From: Pseudoalteromonas flavipulchra NCIMB 2033 = ATCC BAA-314
GTDB lineage: Bacteria > Pseudomonadota > Gammaproteobacteria > Enterobacterales > Alteromonadaceae
Direction: 5' to 3'
NCBI GenBank assembly: GCA_000814665.1
Contig: JWIH01000025.1
Location: 620,001 to 684,000 of the forward strand
DNA length: 64,000 bases
The notes under the pieces are model-generated. The model was not told the DNA's origin. It did not search any database and worked only from the letters and a program-made list of their open reading frames with translations. The translations under genes were made by a program, and so were the position numbers. Of this stretch, positions 17,031 to 24,719 are shown piece after piece; within the stretch, counting starts at the first letter, position 1; each line of letters starts with the position of its first letter.

Positions 17031-17206
17031 ACCGCTCAGTCACTAATACACATAGAAACTAAACTTATATACAGATGGACAAACTTACCAGTAGTGATTA
17101 ATTGATCTTTTTGATCCTCTAATTTTGGTGAAATAACGCTCTCGCGCGTGACATTTCAATACGTTAGAAGTTATTTTATAAGCATATTTAATTTAGCAAG
17201 TGTGAT

Positions 17207-18142
17207 ATGCGAAAGGGAAGACCACCAAAAAACCCAATTGAGGTATTACGAGCGGTCGTATTTATGGCTGAAGTTTGCAGGTTATCTGGGAAATTTAACG
17301 GATATCAGCTAGAAAAGCTGTTTGAACCAAATTCTATAAAAAAAGTAGACGGTGTGTTTAAGCGTAGCTGTAAATGGGATAGGTACATTAAAGGTGTCAC
17401 ACCCAATAAAAATGCACTTAAATTGGTTTATGATAAATTCCCACATGCAATAGAGCTATATGACTCTCTTCTTTGGGAATCACTCCAAGTTGGGCCATTA
17501 CCAGAGTTTTATTGGGAACAGTTCTATTTAAAGCTACCAATAAACCTAAAAAGATTGGCTAACAGGTTTCGCTCATATAAATCAGAATCGTTTTACAAAC
17601 TTGGTAAAAATAAGCAGCATGCATTAAATGAGATCAGAAGGGTTGGGAATTTAGATGCCCTAGCGTGCATGTTCGCGCTCATGAGAGAGTGCTCGGCAAA
17701 TGGTGACTACGGAACCTATGACTTTATCGAGACTGCAATTTTCAACCTGATCTTTTGGACTTTATCAAAAGAGCCATTCTTTAGATGCCGATCTAAAATA
17801 TTTGTCTTTCTGGTAACGCACATTTTTATAGGTGATGAAGCAAAAAGACTAAGAGATACGCCATGGAATTTAACTTTAGAACAGATCAACGGGTTTATTT
17901 ACATTAATCAAAAAAACATACTCCTAGCAGAGGATTTACAACTCGTAATAGGTGACGATGAATTATATGAATTTATATATTGGAAGTCTGTTGGAGATAG
18001 CAAGCTTATTGTGAAAGAAATGGCTCAGGCATTTAGGTGTGAACTCTGGGAAGTCAAAGACAGTCAAATGGGCTTGAAATGGCTTATCAAGCAATTAAAT
18101 AAGACTCGTAAGAGCGATAGAAAGATTGGGGGTGTGATTTAA
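17207..18142 (+). CDS. Hypothetical passenger protein with AT-hook-like N-terminus
   Basis: A 311-residue protein that I do not recognise. It begins MRKGRPPKNP, whose KGRPPK resembles an AT-hook minor-groove DNA-binding core, followed by a mixed alpha-rich region with conserved-looking aromatic residues (KRSCKWDRYIKGVTPNKNAL, FYWEQFYLKLPINLKRLANRF) and no membrane segments. It is the only plus-strand gene of the transposon, apart from the cargo operon. Possible roles are a transposition accessory or regulator. No function is claimed. Confidence 0.6.
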   Translation: MRKGRPPKNPIEVLRAVVFMAEVCRLSGKFNGYQLEKLFEPNSIKKVDGVFKRSCKWDRYIKGVTPNKNALKLVYDKFPHAIELYDSLLWESLQVGPLPEFYWEQFYLKLPINLKRLANRFRSYKSESFYKLGKNKQHALNEIRRVGNLDALACMFALMRECSANGDYGTYDFIETAIFNLIFWTLSKEPFFRCRSKIFVFLVTHIFIGDEAKRLRDTPWNLTLEQINGFIYINQKNILLAEDLQLVIGDDELYEFIYWKSVGDSKLIVKEMAQAFRCELWEVKDSQMGLKWLIKQLNKTRKSDRKIGGVI

Positions 18143-18250
18143 GTATCTAAAGTGATTTTACAAAAACCTATCAAGTCATTAGTTAATCCTAAACAGTTCC
18201 TTTTGAGCCCTAAATATTGCATCAGAAGCTAATTGTGGTAATACTTTAAA

Positions 18251-18610
18251 TCAGCCCTCACCTTCAGGAGTTGAGGAAGGCTGGTTAGCGGAAGTTTTCT
18301 TTATCGTAGCGTCCTCGCCATTGTCACCTCCTAGCCAATTGGCAGACATTGATGAAGCAACGCCAATTAAAAAACTTAAGAGTATCCCGCCAATAATGCT
18401 AAGAGGTTTTTGCCACCATTTGTTACCGTAATCTGGAAGCCAAGTTACATTATTACAGCTTTTACATTTTATTTTTGTACCGACGTTTACATTGGTAATA
18501 TCAATAGATGAATCACAATCTGGGTTGGGGCAATCAAATTGCCGTATTGTTCTTTCTTGAACCGATATTGGGTCATTATCAATTGATTCTGGTATTTTTG
18601 GCGTAGTCAC
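18251..18610 (-). CDS. Zinc-ribbon single-pass membrane protein
   Basis: A 119-residue passenger protein. Residues 25-60 form a zinc ribbon (FDCPNPDCDSS...IKCKSCNNVTW, four cysteines as CxxxxC and CxxC), followed by one transmembrane helix (PLSIIGGILLSFLIGVASSM) and a short Ser/Thr-rich tail. GTG at 18610 is the start and overlaps the TAG of the upstream gene by one base, so it is coupled to that membrane protein. The pair may form a membrane complex. The function is unknown. Confidence 0.65.
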   Translation of the reverse strand: MTTPKIPESIDNDPISVQERTIRQFDCPNPDCDSSIDITNVNVGTKIKCKSCNNVTWLPDYGNKWWQKPLSIIGGILLSFLIGVASSMSANWLGGDNGEDATIKKTSANQPSSTPEGEG

Positions 18611-19116
18611 TATCGAGTTACCTCTCGCACAATCGTATACTCCTTAGACGCAGCCCACTTACCTAAAACTCTTTCAAAGTTGGCATACAGAGAAATATTG
18701 TTTTGATGACTCCTTAGATGATTAAATGCTTTTTCCGACAGCCTATATGTTTGAATTAAGTTGTAAAAGAAAAACTCTTTCGCGACATCTTCATCGACTT
18801 CATTAAATACTATAGCTATCGATAATTCTTCGAAAAAGTCCCAAACTCTCACTAAATCTCGATGACTATCTTCGGCCTCGATAGATGTGACAGCCTCACG
18901 TAACACTTTGCGTATATCACGATTTTCGTTTTTAGGATCAAACAGTACATTATTTAGTATTCGTTGATAATTATTGTCATTCCAACGCTTAATGAACTCT
19001 AGAGCAGCTGCTCTTTTTCGTTGTTTTAATCCTTTTATGTAAAACCATATTGCTACTAAAGCAAAATACATAATGAATAAGTCAGAACTTAAGCTCAAAA
19101 AATCAAATGCTTCCAA
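18610..19116 (-). CDS. N-terminally anchored membrane protein (DUF4760-like)
   Basis: A 168-residue protein with one N-terminal membrane helix (SSDLFIMYFALVAIWFYIKG), then a cytosolic helical domain with KQRKRAAALEFIKRWNDNNYQRILN and RVWDFFEELSIAIVFNEVDEDVAKEFF. This arrangement resembles the DUF4760 family, a group of small membrane proteins of unknown role. I recall the resemblance from the pattern and cannot confirm it. It overlaps the zinc-ribbon gene by one base and starts 67 bases after the nuclease gene ends. Confidence 0.6.
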   Translation of the reverse strand: MEAFDFLSLSSDLFIMYFALVAIWFYIKGLKQRKRAAALEFIKRWNDNNYQRILNNVLFDPKNENRDIRKVLREAVTSIEAEDSHRDLVRVWDFFEELSIAIVFNEVDEDVAKEFFFYNLIQTYRLSEKAFNHLRSHQNNISLYANFERVLGKWAASKEYTIVREVTR

Positions 19117-19182
19117 GTAGTATTTCTCCTTAAATCTGATTGACCTTTAACGCCCACCTAAAATGCTGAGATAGTAAGCGTC

Positions 19183-20646
19183 CTAATTTTTTGTGTTGGA
19201 GCCCGAAGGTTTATTTGTTGCCCTTGCATCAATTAAAACGAGTTCTTTGCCTTCTTTTAATTCGAGATCCTTGAGAGTCTTCAGTACTCTTTCTAGCTCT
19301 GTATCTGAAAAGTATAGAATTACTTTAATCGATTTTTTTGTCTGATTAGCAGCTTTGTATACTTCTACTTGCTTTGCCAAGTTTTGCTTTAGTTTACTAT
19401 TACTAGCCAGCTTAAACTCAACAAGAGTACTGTCTTTAGAGCCCCTTGATATTTTATAGTCTACTGGACCTCGACCGTTATTAACCTCAGCATTCACGTC
19501 TTCTTCTGCTGCATACCAAGTGAGTCGAAATATAAGTTGTAAATCTGATTCTCGTTTTACAGGTTCACCTTTGACGTAAAACAGACGATAACCATCATTG
19601 CTTTCAATTACCTGTTTGAGAAATGCAACTCGGTTGTATGCTTCTTCAAAAGTATCCCCTTTCTGTGAATAAAAGGCTTTTTGTGCTCTAAGCATTTCAA
19701 CGAGATTGGTAACTTGCCGAATAAAAACTGCTTCAGTCTCTTTAATTTTCTGCTCACTTAGAGCAACAGCTTCATTTCCATGATCTTCTTTGTATCTTAT
19801 ATAGTGATCAATGAGAACAGGAAATTTTAGAAGCGCTTTGGAAATAGCCTGATTCCTTTCTCGTTGATTGGCTCTCTCAGGAATTTGTCTCAGCAAATAT
19901 TCATTTATTTGGGCACGCAACTCGATATTAGGTATGGATTCAGCTATTTCATCAAAGTCACCAATAATGTCATTCTTGTTAATCCAAGCTTCATCTTTAG
20001 TAAGAATGTCCTTGGGTGTCAAAAGGACAAAGTCACTATCAATATAAGGTAGCGTATACCTTTTAGAAGCCCACCTACGAATCTGATAGTCAAATTTGGC
20101 GTGCTTGACAATTACCTCTTTGCATCTTGAGTTATGTATGTGTGCTTTAGCGAAATTCTGAGTGTACTCACAGAGGAACCCTTTTATCAAGTTTGTTGTA
20201 AAATCACTAATCGAATCTTTGCCAACCCCATCTTTGATTAGACATAGCTTTTCTAGGTGGCTACTCTTTGTAAGCTGCTCATTACCAAAATTATTAAAGA
20301 TCGAGCTTAGGTTTTCATTAAGTGCGGAGGCAAACTTTGAACCGAGTCCAGAACCCCCATTACCGACTTTGCTGTAGCCAAGCCAGTTTTGCTTTACTTC
20401 GGGAAAAAGAAACCAATTCTGAATCAATCCTTTAGAAATAGCCCCTTTATCTGACATTTCTCGGAGAAAGGTAATATATTTAATTATCTCTTGATGTAAC
20501 TTTTGATATTCATCCTTCTCACTGCTAAAAAGTAAGAAAGGATCAATGAATACTGGAAGGTCATTGATGAGGGAAACATTGAAAGCACCATAGTCATCAA
20601 GCTTCTCCTTTGGCACGCCAAAGTAATCCGTAAAATAGATGTTCAC
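19183..20646 (-). CDS. PD-(D/E)XK nuclease-like protein (candidate defence effector)
   Basis: A 487-residue passenger protein. The C-terminal ~130 residues show a PD-(D/E)XK pattern: Asp396 in GPVDYKI, Glu410 and Lys412 in LVEFKLA, and Gln426 in KQVEVYKAAN. Such folds are common in restriction and anti-phage enzymes. The N-terminal two-thirds (DYFGVPKEKLDDYGAFNVSLINDLPVF, WFLFPEVKQNWLGY, SDFTTNLIKGFLCEYTQ) resembles a widespread uncharacterised family that I cannot name. The start appears to be GTG 20646 with GAGGG upstream. It is the largest cargo gene and is followed by the two membrane-protein genes. Confidence 0.7.
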   Translation of the reverse strand: MNIYFTDYFGVPKEKLDDYGAFNVSLINDLPVFIDPFLLFSSEKDEYQKLHQEIIKYITFLREMSDKGAISKGLIQNWFLFPEVKQNWLGYSKVGNGGSGLGSKFASALNENLSSIFNNFGNEQLTKSSHLEKLCLIKDGVGKDSISDFTTNLIKGFLCEYTQNFAKAHIHNSRCKEVIVKHAKFDYQIRRWASKRYTLPYIDSDFVLLTPKDILTKDEAWINKNDIIGDFDEIAESIPNIELRAQINEYLLRQIPERANQRERNQAISKALLKFPVLIDHYIRYKEDHGNEAVALSEQKIKETEAVFIRQVTNLVEMLRAQKAFYSQKGDTFEEAYNRVAFLKQVIESNDGYRLFYVKGEPVKRESDLQLIFRLTWYAAEEDVNAEVNNGRGPVDYKISRGSKDSTLVEFKLASNSKLKQNLAKQVEVYKAANQTKKSIKVILYFSDTELERVLKTLKDLELKEGKELVLIDARATNKPSGSNTKN

Positions 20647-20841
20647 CCGTTCCCTCTATTTGATTTAACATTTTATTTTCTAAAAATTTATAACATATAG
20701 AAAGGCTGGTTAACAGCGCTATTAGATAAAAATGAATGATGCCAATATGGTGAAGCTTTAATGAGCGCACTCGGAACCAAAATTGTTTATCAGTACAATC
20801 TATAGGCGTTCTAAACTCAAGCCTGAGTTTGTACATACTAA

Positions 20842-21345
20842 TTAAAAATTTAGTTTTTTCTGGTCCCCTAATTGGGGGAGTCGATATCTCGAAGGGCTAT
20901 TTCTGCTTCCTTTTAGTGTACATACGACTTGTCCTTCTGACGCAAGATTACATAACCTTTTCCTCACAGCGTTCTTAATCGTTTTAACCTCTTTTGCAGA
21001 AGAAAACTCTATATTAAGAATTTGTATTACGGCAAAACAAACTTCTGTAGTATTAGCATCTTCATATGTTGCAAAAGACTTTAGGTAACCTAAGATAGCC
21101 CGTGTTAGGCTCCCATACTTCAGTTTTGCTTGAAGGCTGTTTTTTCTTACATTTATTATTTCGTGTGCCAAAATTGGAACTTCATGCATAGAAATTACAC
21201 GTTCTAAAGATTCAAGATCGTTGGTTAAGGTATCTCTTTTACCTTCAAGTGACAGTATTTCAGTTTCAACTTCCGATAGCTCCGCTTTTACAGTTTGATA
21301 CTTTTTAGCTAGCCAATTTATTGACGACGGGATTCTTGTGTTCAT
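20842..21345 (-). CDS. Coiled-coil / winged-helix passenger protein
   Basis: A 167-residue protein. Residues 15-55 look like a coiled coil (VKAELSEVETEILSLEGKRD). The second half resembles a winged helix (LTRAILGYLKSF, then IKNAVRKRLCNLASEGQVVCTLKGS, SRYRLPQL). It is the first cargo gene from the right end, with ATG 21345 lying in the arm of an 11-bp palindrome. It could be a regulator of the cargo or a partner of the nuclease. The function is unknown. Confidence 0.6.
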   Translation of the reverse strand: MNTRIPSSINWLAKKYQTVKAELSEVETEILSLEGKRDTLTNDLESLERVISMHEVPILAHEIINVRKNSLQAKLKYGSLTRAILGYLKSFATYEDANTTEVCFAVIQILNIEFSSAKEVKTIKNAVRKRLCNLASEGQVVCTLKGSRNSPSRYRLPQLGDQKKLNF

Positions 21346-21370
21346 AAGAGCAGCATACGTGCTCTTATGA
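21342..21370. promoter_or_regulatory. Perfect palindrome at start of first cargo gene
   Basis: TCATAAGAGCA-gcatacg-TGCTCTTATGA, 11-bp perfect arms with a 7-base spacer, 8 bp inside the right terminal repeat. The arm contains the start codon of the 20842-21345 gene. In RNA it would be a hairpin that hides the start. In DNA it could be an operator, perhaps for the winged-helix product. A four-codon ORF (ATGCTGCTCTTATGA) ends overlapping that start as ATGA. Confidence 0.6.
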
Positions 21371-21378
21371 AAGATTTC

Positions 21379-21402
21379 ACATGCAACAGCTACATAATAG
21401 CG
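21379..21402 (-). repeat. Right terminal inverted repeat of the transposon
   Basis: 24 bases that, read on the minus strand from 21402, begin CGCTATTATGTAGC and match the left end exactly. Confidence 0.93.
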
Positions 21403-21410
21403 CCATATGG
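21403..21410. repeat. Target-site duplication, right copy
   Basis: CCATATGG, identical to 15367-15374. Inside the host gene it encodes Pro-Tyr-Gly, the codons restored on joining the two halves. Confidence 0.9.
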
Positions 21411-21776
21411 CAAAAAAGGTGTTTCTTCTGTGAGACGTTCATTGCTTTGCGGATACATATAGGTGTTATCAAAATACACTAATTTGGCATTATGTTTTGC
21501 GCACGCATCGATGACATTTCGCATCATAATAGGAAATTGCTCAACCCACATGTTTGTGTCAATCGGCAGTCCTGCGGTTAAGTAAACAATTTCAGAGCCT
21601 GCTACTGCTTTTTGCGTTTGACTGCCGTCAAGTAGATTAGCGCTGAGTAATTCGTCTGTGTTGTTTATCCTTTTTGGTGTTCGGCTGACAAGACGAATGT
21701 TATCGGTAAAGTCTTTCTTTAAAGCTCGGGCGAGCTCACTACCAATTTGACCGTTTGCTCCAAGTATTGCTTGCAT
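21403..21776 (-). pseudogene. NAD-dependent epimerase, N-terminal part (split by transposon)
   Basis: The 5' 374 nt of the epimerase gene completed at 14820-15366. It begins MQAILGANGQIGSELARAL, the GxxGxxG NAD-binding Rossmann motif, and continues to ETPFLPYG. Translation then runs into the transposon end and stops at TAG 21390. The ATG at 21776 has AAGGTGA upstream. The intact enzyme would be about 306 residues. Its substrate is unknown. It is divergent from merR, which probably regulated it. Confidence 0.9.
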
Positions 21777-21809
21777 AAAAATCACCTTAATTTGTATCTG
21801 TTTTGTGCA

Positions 21810-21840
21810 AGCATAAGGTTAAAGTAAACTTGAAGGTCAA
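21810..21840 (-). promoter_or_regulatory. MerR-type promoter (19-bp spacer) for the split epimerase gene
   Basis: On the minus strand TTGACC (21840-21835) and TATGCT (21815-21810) are separated by 19 bp, the hallmark of promoters that MerR-family activators untwist. An imperfect dyad (CCTTCAAGTTTACTTTAACCTT) occupies the spacer. It points toward the epimerase fragment and hence into the transposon cargo. Confidence 0.75.
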
Positions 21841-21930
21841 TACTTAATTTCTGTTATCTGCTATTGTTTGGGATAAGCACAGACTTTTTCATTTAAGGTA
21901 GCAGACTGAGCGCAGTAGGAACTTGAGTTT

Positions 21931-22347
21931 ATGAAAATTGGTGAATTATCAAAAAGAACAGGTTTGGCGACGTCGAAAATTCGATTCTATGAGGATATTG
22001 GCCTACTTAAATTAGTTAAGCGCGCTGACAATGGTTATAGGACCTATCCTCCTGAAGCTGAAACTGTATTGCATTTAATTTCAAATGGTCAAAAAGCAGG
22101 CTTTAGTTTAGATGAGCTGAGTAAATTACTTCCGAGTGATCTAAGTGACTGGAAACATGATCAGTTACTTAACGCTTTACGTCAAAAACTTGCTGATATT
22201 GAACTGATGGAGAAAAAGCTTGCAGACAACAAACGACAATTAAACTCTATCCTTAATGACATAGAAGCCAAACCGGGTGGCATGGCGTGTGCCGATAATG
22301 CCAAGCGAGTGATATCACAAATGGGGATGGGGAAAGGGAGGAGGTAG
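21931..22347 (+). CDS. MerR-family transcriptional regulator
   Basis: A 138-residue regulator. The N-terminal HTH MKIGELSKRTGLATSKIRFYEDIGLLK is the MerR signature, followed by the wing, a dimerisation coiled coil (LMEKKLADNKRQLNSILNDIE) and a short tail with one cysteine (GGMACADNA). It lacks the paired cysteines of metal sensors, so it probably senses a small molecule or stress. It is divergent from the split epimerase and its promoter region holds the 19-bp-spacer site. Confidence 0.88.
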   Translation: MKIGELSKRTGLATSKIRFYEDIGLLKLVKRADNGYRTYPPEAETVLHLISNGQKAGFSLDELSKLLPSDLSDWKHDQLLNALRQKLADIELMEKKLADNKRQLNSILNDIEAKPGGMACADNAKRVISQMGMGKGRR

Positions 22348-22428
22348 ATGCAAAAAAAGAGGAGGAGAAAGAAAAGAAAGAAAACGGAAAAGAAAGAAGG
22401 ACAGCCATTTCTAATGCTGCGTGTATAA
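22348..22428 (+). other. Possible small basic ORF in a polypurine tract
   Basis: A 26-codon ORF begins right after the merR stop, reading MQKKRRRKKRKKTEKKEGQ then FLMLRV. GGAGGAGG lies just upstream with only 3-base spacing. The run of A and G at 22352-22384 makes the translation so basic that it may be a by-product of the purine bias rather than a gene. I do not treat it as a confirmed CDS. Confidence 0.25.
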
Positions 22429-22735
22429 CAAAGCACGTTTAGTATTAGCAAATCCCCAATCTGTGAGCTTCACATACCGTCTGATGAAGTGATTGTGAAG
22501 TGATGACTGATGAAGTGATGAGATGAAGTGATGACACCCACTATTATTTGTATCTATGCTGGCAAAGTGAGATTAAAACGTGCGGAAACACTTAAAGAAT
22601 ATGGACAAAAGCGTTCTTAGATAGTGTGACATTTGGCGGGTAAGCGTATCGCTACACTAAAATTGAGTTATCGCGCACGACAAAGCGCTGTAAATACAAC
22701 AGTAAGAAATTCTAGCGTTGAGAATGTGAGTTTTG
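22429..22735. other. Intergenic stretch between merR and RAYT gene
   Basis: No gene is seen. It holds three or four imperfect copies of GATGAAGTGAT at 22482-22536 and, at 22532-22542, TGACACCCACT, an inverted copy of the GTGGGTGTCA motif found on the other side of the RAYT gene. The remainder shows no recognisable structure. Confidence 0.5.
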
Positions 22736-23707
22736 CTAAGCCAAAAAGCGCTCGCAGTTTGTTAGGTTCGTCCGTCGTCGTTTTTGAAGTGTTTCGCAGT
22801 AAGCGGTTATTGTCCGCTCTCGACCAACTGCACCGTGGAATACCCGAGAAAATTGCGTAGTAAGTTTTATCCAGTTTTCCGGTCCGATATTTAGTCGAGT
22901 GAGAATAGGCTGAGACTCAAAGATATAACCGTGTTTATCGGCTCGAATACACTGGCCCGTGAGCTCAACTAATTCAATATAGGATTTGAGTTCAAAAGGC
23001 AGGCCTTTAGGCATATGTTTTCGTGGGCTGCCTGCAAAGCGTAGTAGGCTTTTTGGTTGTTTGCCCAGCTTAGCGTGGTCTATGCGTTTTTTGATACTGG
23101 TGTAGTCTGAGGTTTCAGGCGTTGCGGCGATTTTGGCTCTAATGGGGTTTAAGTCTACATATGCCAAACAAGCAGCCAGTGCAGCCTCATCCAGTAATGC
23201 TTGGGATTTAAATCGTCCTTCCCAAAATCGGCCTGTACAATTATCTTCTATATTTGCTCGGCGGGCGATGTCTTCGTTAAGTACCCGCATAAACCAACTA
23301 ATATCCGCGAGCCTTTCCCTGTACTTATCAACCAGCTCATCTAGCATCAATTGTTCCGACTCATTGAGTGGCTCACCTTCTGTAAATTTACGGCTTATCC
23401 AATTACGTTTAAACAACTTGTGCCACCGTATCACAACTGCTTTATCCGACAGACGCTTAGCCTTTGTATCATCAACATATAAAACAATATGAGTGTGATT
23501 ACTCATCACGGCATAAGCACAAATATCAATACAAAACACGGAGCCCAACATCAGGAGCTTTTCTTCAACCCAATCACGGCGGTGCTCGTATGATTTGCCA
23601 GTAAGTTTATCTTCACCGCACAGAAAGGCGCGCCTTACGCAACGGGAGATACAATGGTAGTATCTGGTGTCGGTTAAACTGATTTGTTTTTTACGGGCAG
23701 TAGCCAT
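22736..23707 (-). CDS. REP-associated tyrosine transposase (RAYT, Y1/HUH superfamily)
   Basis: A 323-residue single-copy RAYT transposase. The HUH motif is MSNHTHIVLYV (His71, His73), and the late conserved AYVDLNPIRAKI and GRFWEGRFKSQALLDE are typical. RAYTs act on REP palindromes rather than on their own ends, and this gene has no terminal inverted repeats. The motif GTGGGTGTCA occurs on both sides, a likely substrate. The coding region is intact. Confidence 0.9.
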   Translation of the reverse strand: MATARKKQISLTDTRYYHCISRCVRRAFLCGEDKLTGKSYEHRRDWVEEKLLMLGSVFCIDICAYAVMSNHTHIVLYVDDTKAKRLSDKAVVIRWHKLFKRNWISRKFTEGEPLNESEQLMLDELVDKYRERLADISWFMRVLNEDIARRANIEDNCTGRFWEGRFKSQALLDEAALAACLAYVDLNPIRAKIAATPETSDYTSIKKRIDHAKLGKQPKSLLRFAGSPRKHMPKGLPFELKSYIELVELTGQCIRADKHGYIFESQPILTRLNIGPENWIKLTTQFSRVFHGAVGRERTITAYCETLQKRRRTNLTNCERFLA

Positions 23708-23775
23708 AGTTTGTTTTCCTCAATCCTTTGAGTGCAGAATTAAAGCGTAGGCGGTATCTTAGGAAGGTGCAATTT

Positions 23776-23790
23776 AGTGGTGGGTGTCAG
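23776..23790 (+). repeat. Candidate REP motif downstream of the RAYT start
   Basis: AGTGGTGGGTGTCAGCGA. The core GTGGGTGTCAGCG recurs at 24396-24409 and inverted at 22532-22542, flanking the RAYT gene. Both direct copies are followed within about 30 bases by an AGCGATTTG motif, as a REP unit with variable loop would be. Confidence 0.5.
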
Positions 23791-23898
23791 CGATTTGGCG
23801 ATTTAGCTTTATGGCACTGGCTTTAAGATAACCCACAGAAATGGAGACTAGCACCGTGTGGGATTCATTATTTCTAGGTATAGCAGGAAGGAAAAACC

Positions 23899-24363
23899 GT
23901 GAATAAATTTATATTAGTGTTATTTTGTTTTCTTTTTTCATTTTCTAGTAGTGCACATGATAATTTCACATCAGAGCAACTAATTGAGAAAGCAAAAGTA
24001 TTTGTAGCGGCAAAAAATGCGCGTCAACAACCCAATTCAACAATTAAAGAAATAGAGAACTATATCTCATTGCTTTCTGACGACTTTATCGATGAACACG
24101 TCAAATTTAGATTTACTTATACAGATAAATCTAAACTTCGAGAGGATATGATTAATAAATTAAAAGATGAAATCATCCATAGTTCAATAGAAATAAATGA
24201 GGTAATGGTTGGCGCTGATGTCGTCTTTGTAAAAATGACCGAATCAGGTAAAGTAAAGCCTACTCATTTAGATAAAGCGATTGAGTATAGTAAAACCAAT
24301 ATTGTTTCACTTGAGTTTAATAAAGAGGGCTTAATTACGCACATTCGCCGACACCACGGGTAA
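23899..24363 (+). CDS. Small secreted NTF2-like protein
   Basis: A 154-residue protein starting at GTG 23899 (AAGGAAAAACC upstream), with a signal peptide (MNKFILVLFCFLFSFSSSAHD). The mature part (IENYISLLSDDFIDEHVKF, EVMVGADVVFVKMTESG, NIVSLEFNKEGLITHIRRHHG) has the pattern of NTF2/SnoaL-like cone folds. Such proteins vary in function, so none is assigned. It is transcribed alone between REP motifs. Confidence 0.6.
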   Translation: MNKFILVLFCFLFSFSSSAHDNFTSEQLIEKAKVFVAAKNARQQPNSTIKEIENYISLLSDDFIDEHVKFRFTYTDKSKLREDMINKLKDEIIHSSIEINEVMVGADVVFVKMTESGKVKPTHLDKAIEYSKTNIVSLEFNKEGLITHIRRHHG

Positions 24364-24662
24364 TTTATACCATACAAACGCTTTAATACATTAGCGGTGG
24401 GTGTCAGCGTCCATCACTTTAATACATCAGCGATTTGTCCTTTAGCGTTCAATAGAACTACAACACAGAGAGCTTTAGTTGTAGCTAAAACTTGAGTCTC
24501 ACTTTATCCTAATTTGAGTTGTTATGATCCATACAAAGGCTTTAACCAAGGAACGCAAAATGCGCTCCTTGGGGTAGTTTGTTGCACACCCTCACTTTCC
24601 TTCAAGGTAATGAAGCTTTCATGTATAGCTTCACTTTCTGTTTTTTCACCAAAAATTTCTAG

Positions 24663-24691
24663 TTGACTTCATGGGTATCAACAACTACATT
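24663..24691 (+). promoter_or_regulatory. Promoter of the blaI-M56 operon
   Basis: -35 TTGACT (24663-24668), 17-bp spacer, -10 TACATT (24686-24691). Operator 1 covers the -10, so repressor binding should block polymerase directly. Confidence 0.85.
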
Positions 24692-24719
24692 TGTAGTGGT
24701 TTAAAACTACAAATGTAGT
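24684..24719 (+). promoter_or_regulatory. Two BlaI/MecI-type operators
   Basis: Operator 1 is ACTACATTTGTAGT (24684-24697) and operator 2 is ACTACAAATGTAGT (24706-24719). Both match the TACA/TGTA dyad of BlaI/MecI operators. Their centres are 22 bp apart, about two helical turns, so two repressor dimers would lie on the same face. They sit between the promoter and the blaI GTG. Confidence 0.9.

Larger units (their letters stand above)
15375..21402. mobile_element. IS1595-family transposon with a six-gene passenger region (6,028 bp)
   Basis: The element is bounded by 24-bp perfect terminal inverted repeats and an 8-bp direct duplication, and interrupts an epimerase gene. It encodes an IS1595-type transposase at its left end. 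The remaining 4.5 kb holds passenger genes: a 96-residue HTH-like protein, a 311-residue protein, a zinc-ribbon membrane protein, a second membrane protein, a PD-(D/E)XK nuclease-like protein and a coiled-coil/winged-helix protein. Some IS1595 relatives are known to carry passenger genes. The cargo here is more A+T rich than its surroundings. Confidence 0.93.

Noticed and set aside
20597..20836. 79-residue minus-strand ORF between the nuclease and winged-helix cargo genes
   Set aside because: It has no ribosome-binding site and overlaps the nuclease start by 50 bp. Composition looks like chance reading of A+T-rich DNA, although a single membrane segment is visible. A real small gene cannot be fully excluded.
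22482..22536. GATGAAGTGAT repeats as a CRISPR array
   Set aside because: The copies are adjacent, imperfect and have no spacers of uniform length; no cas genes lie nearby. They are a short imperfect tandem repeat.
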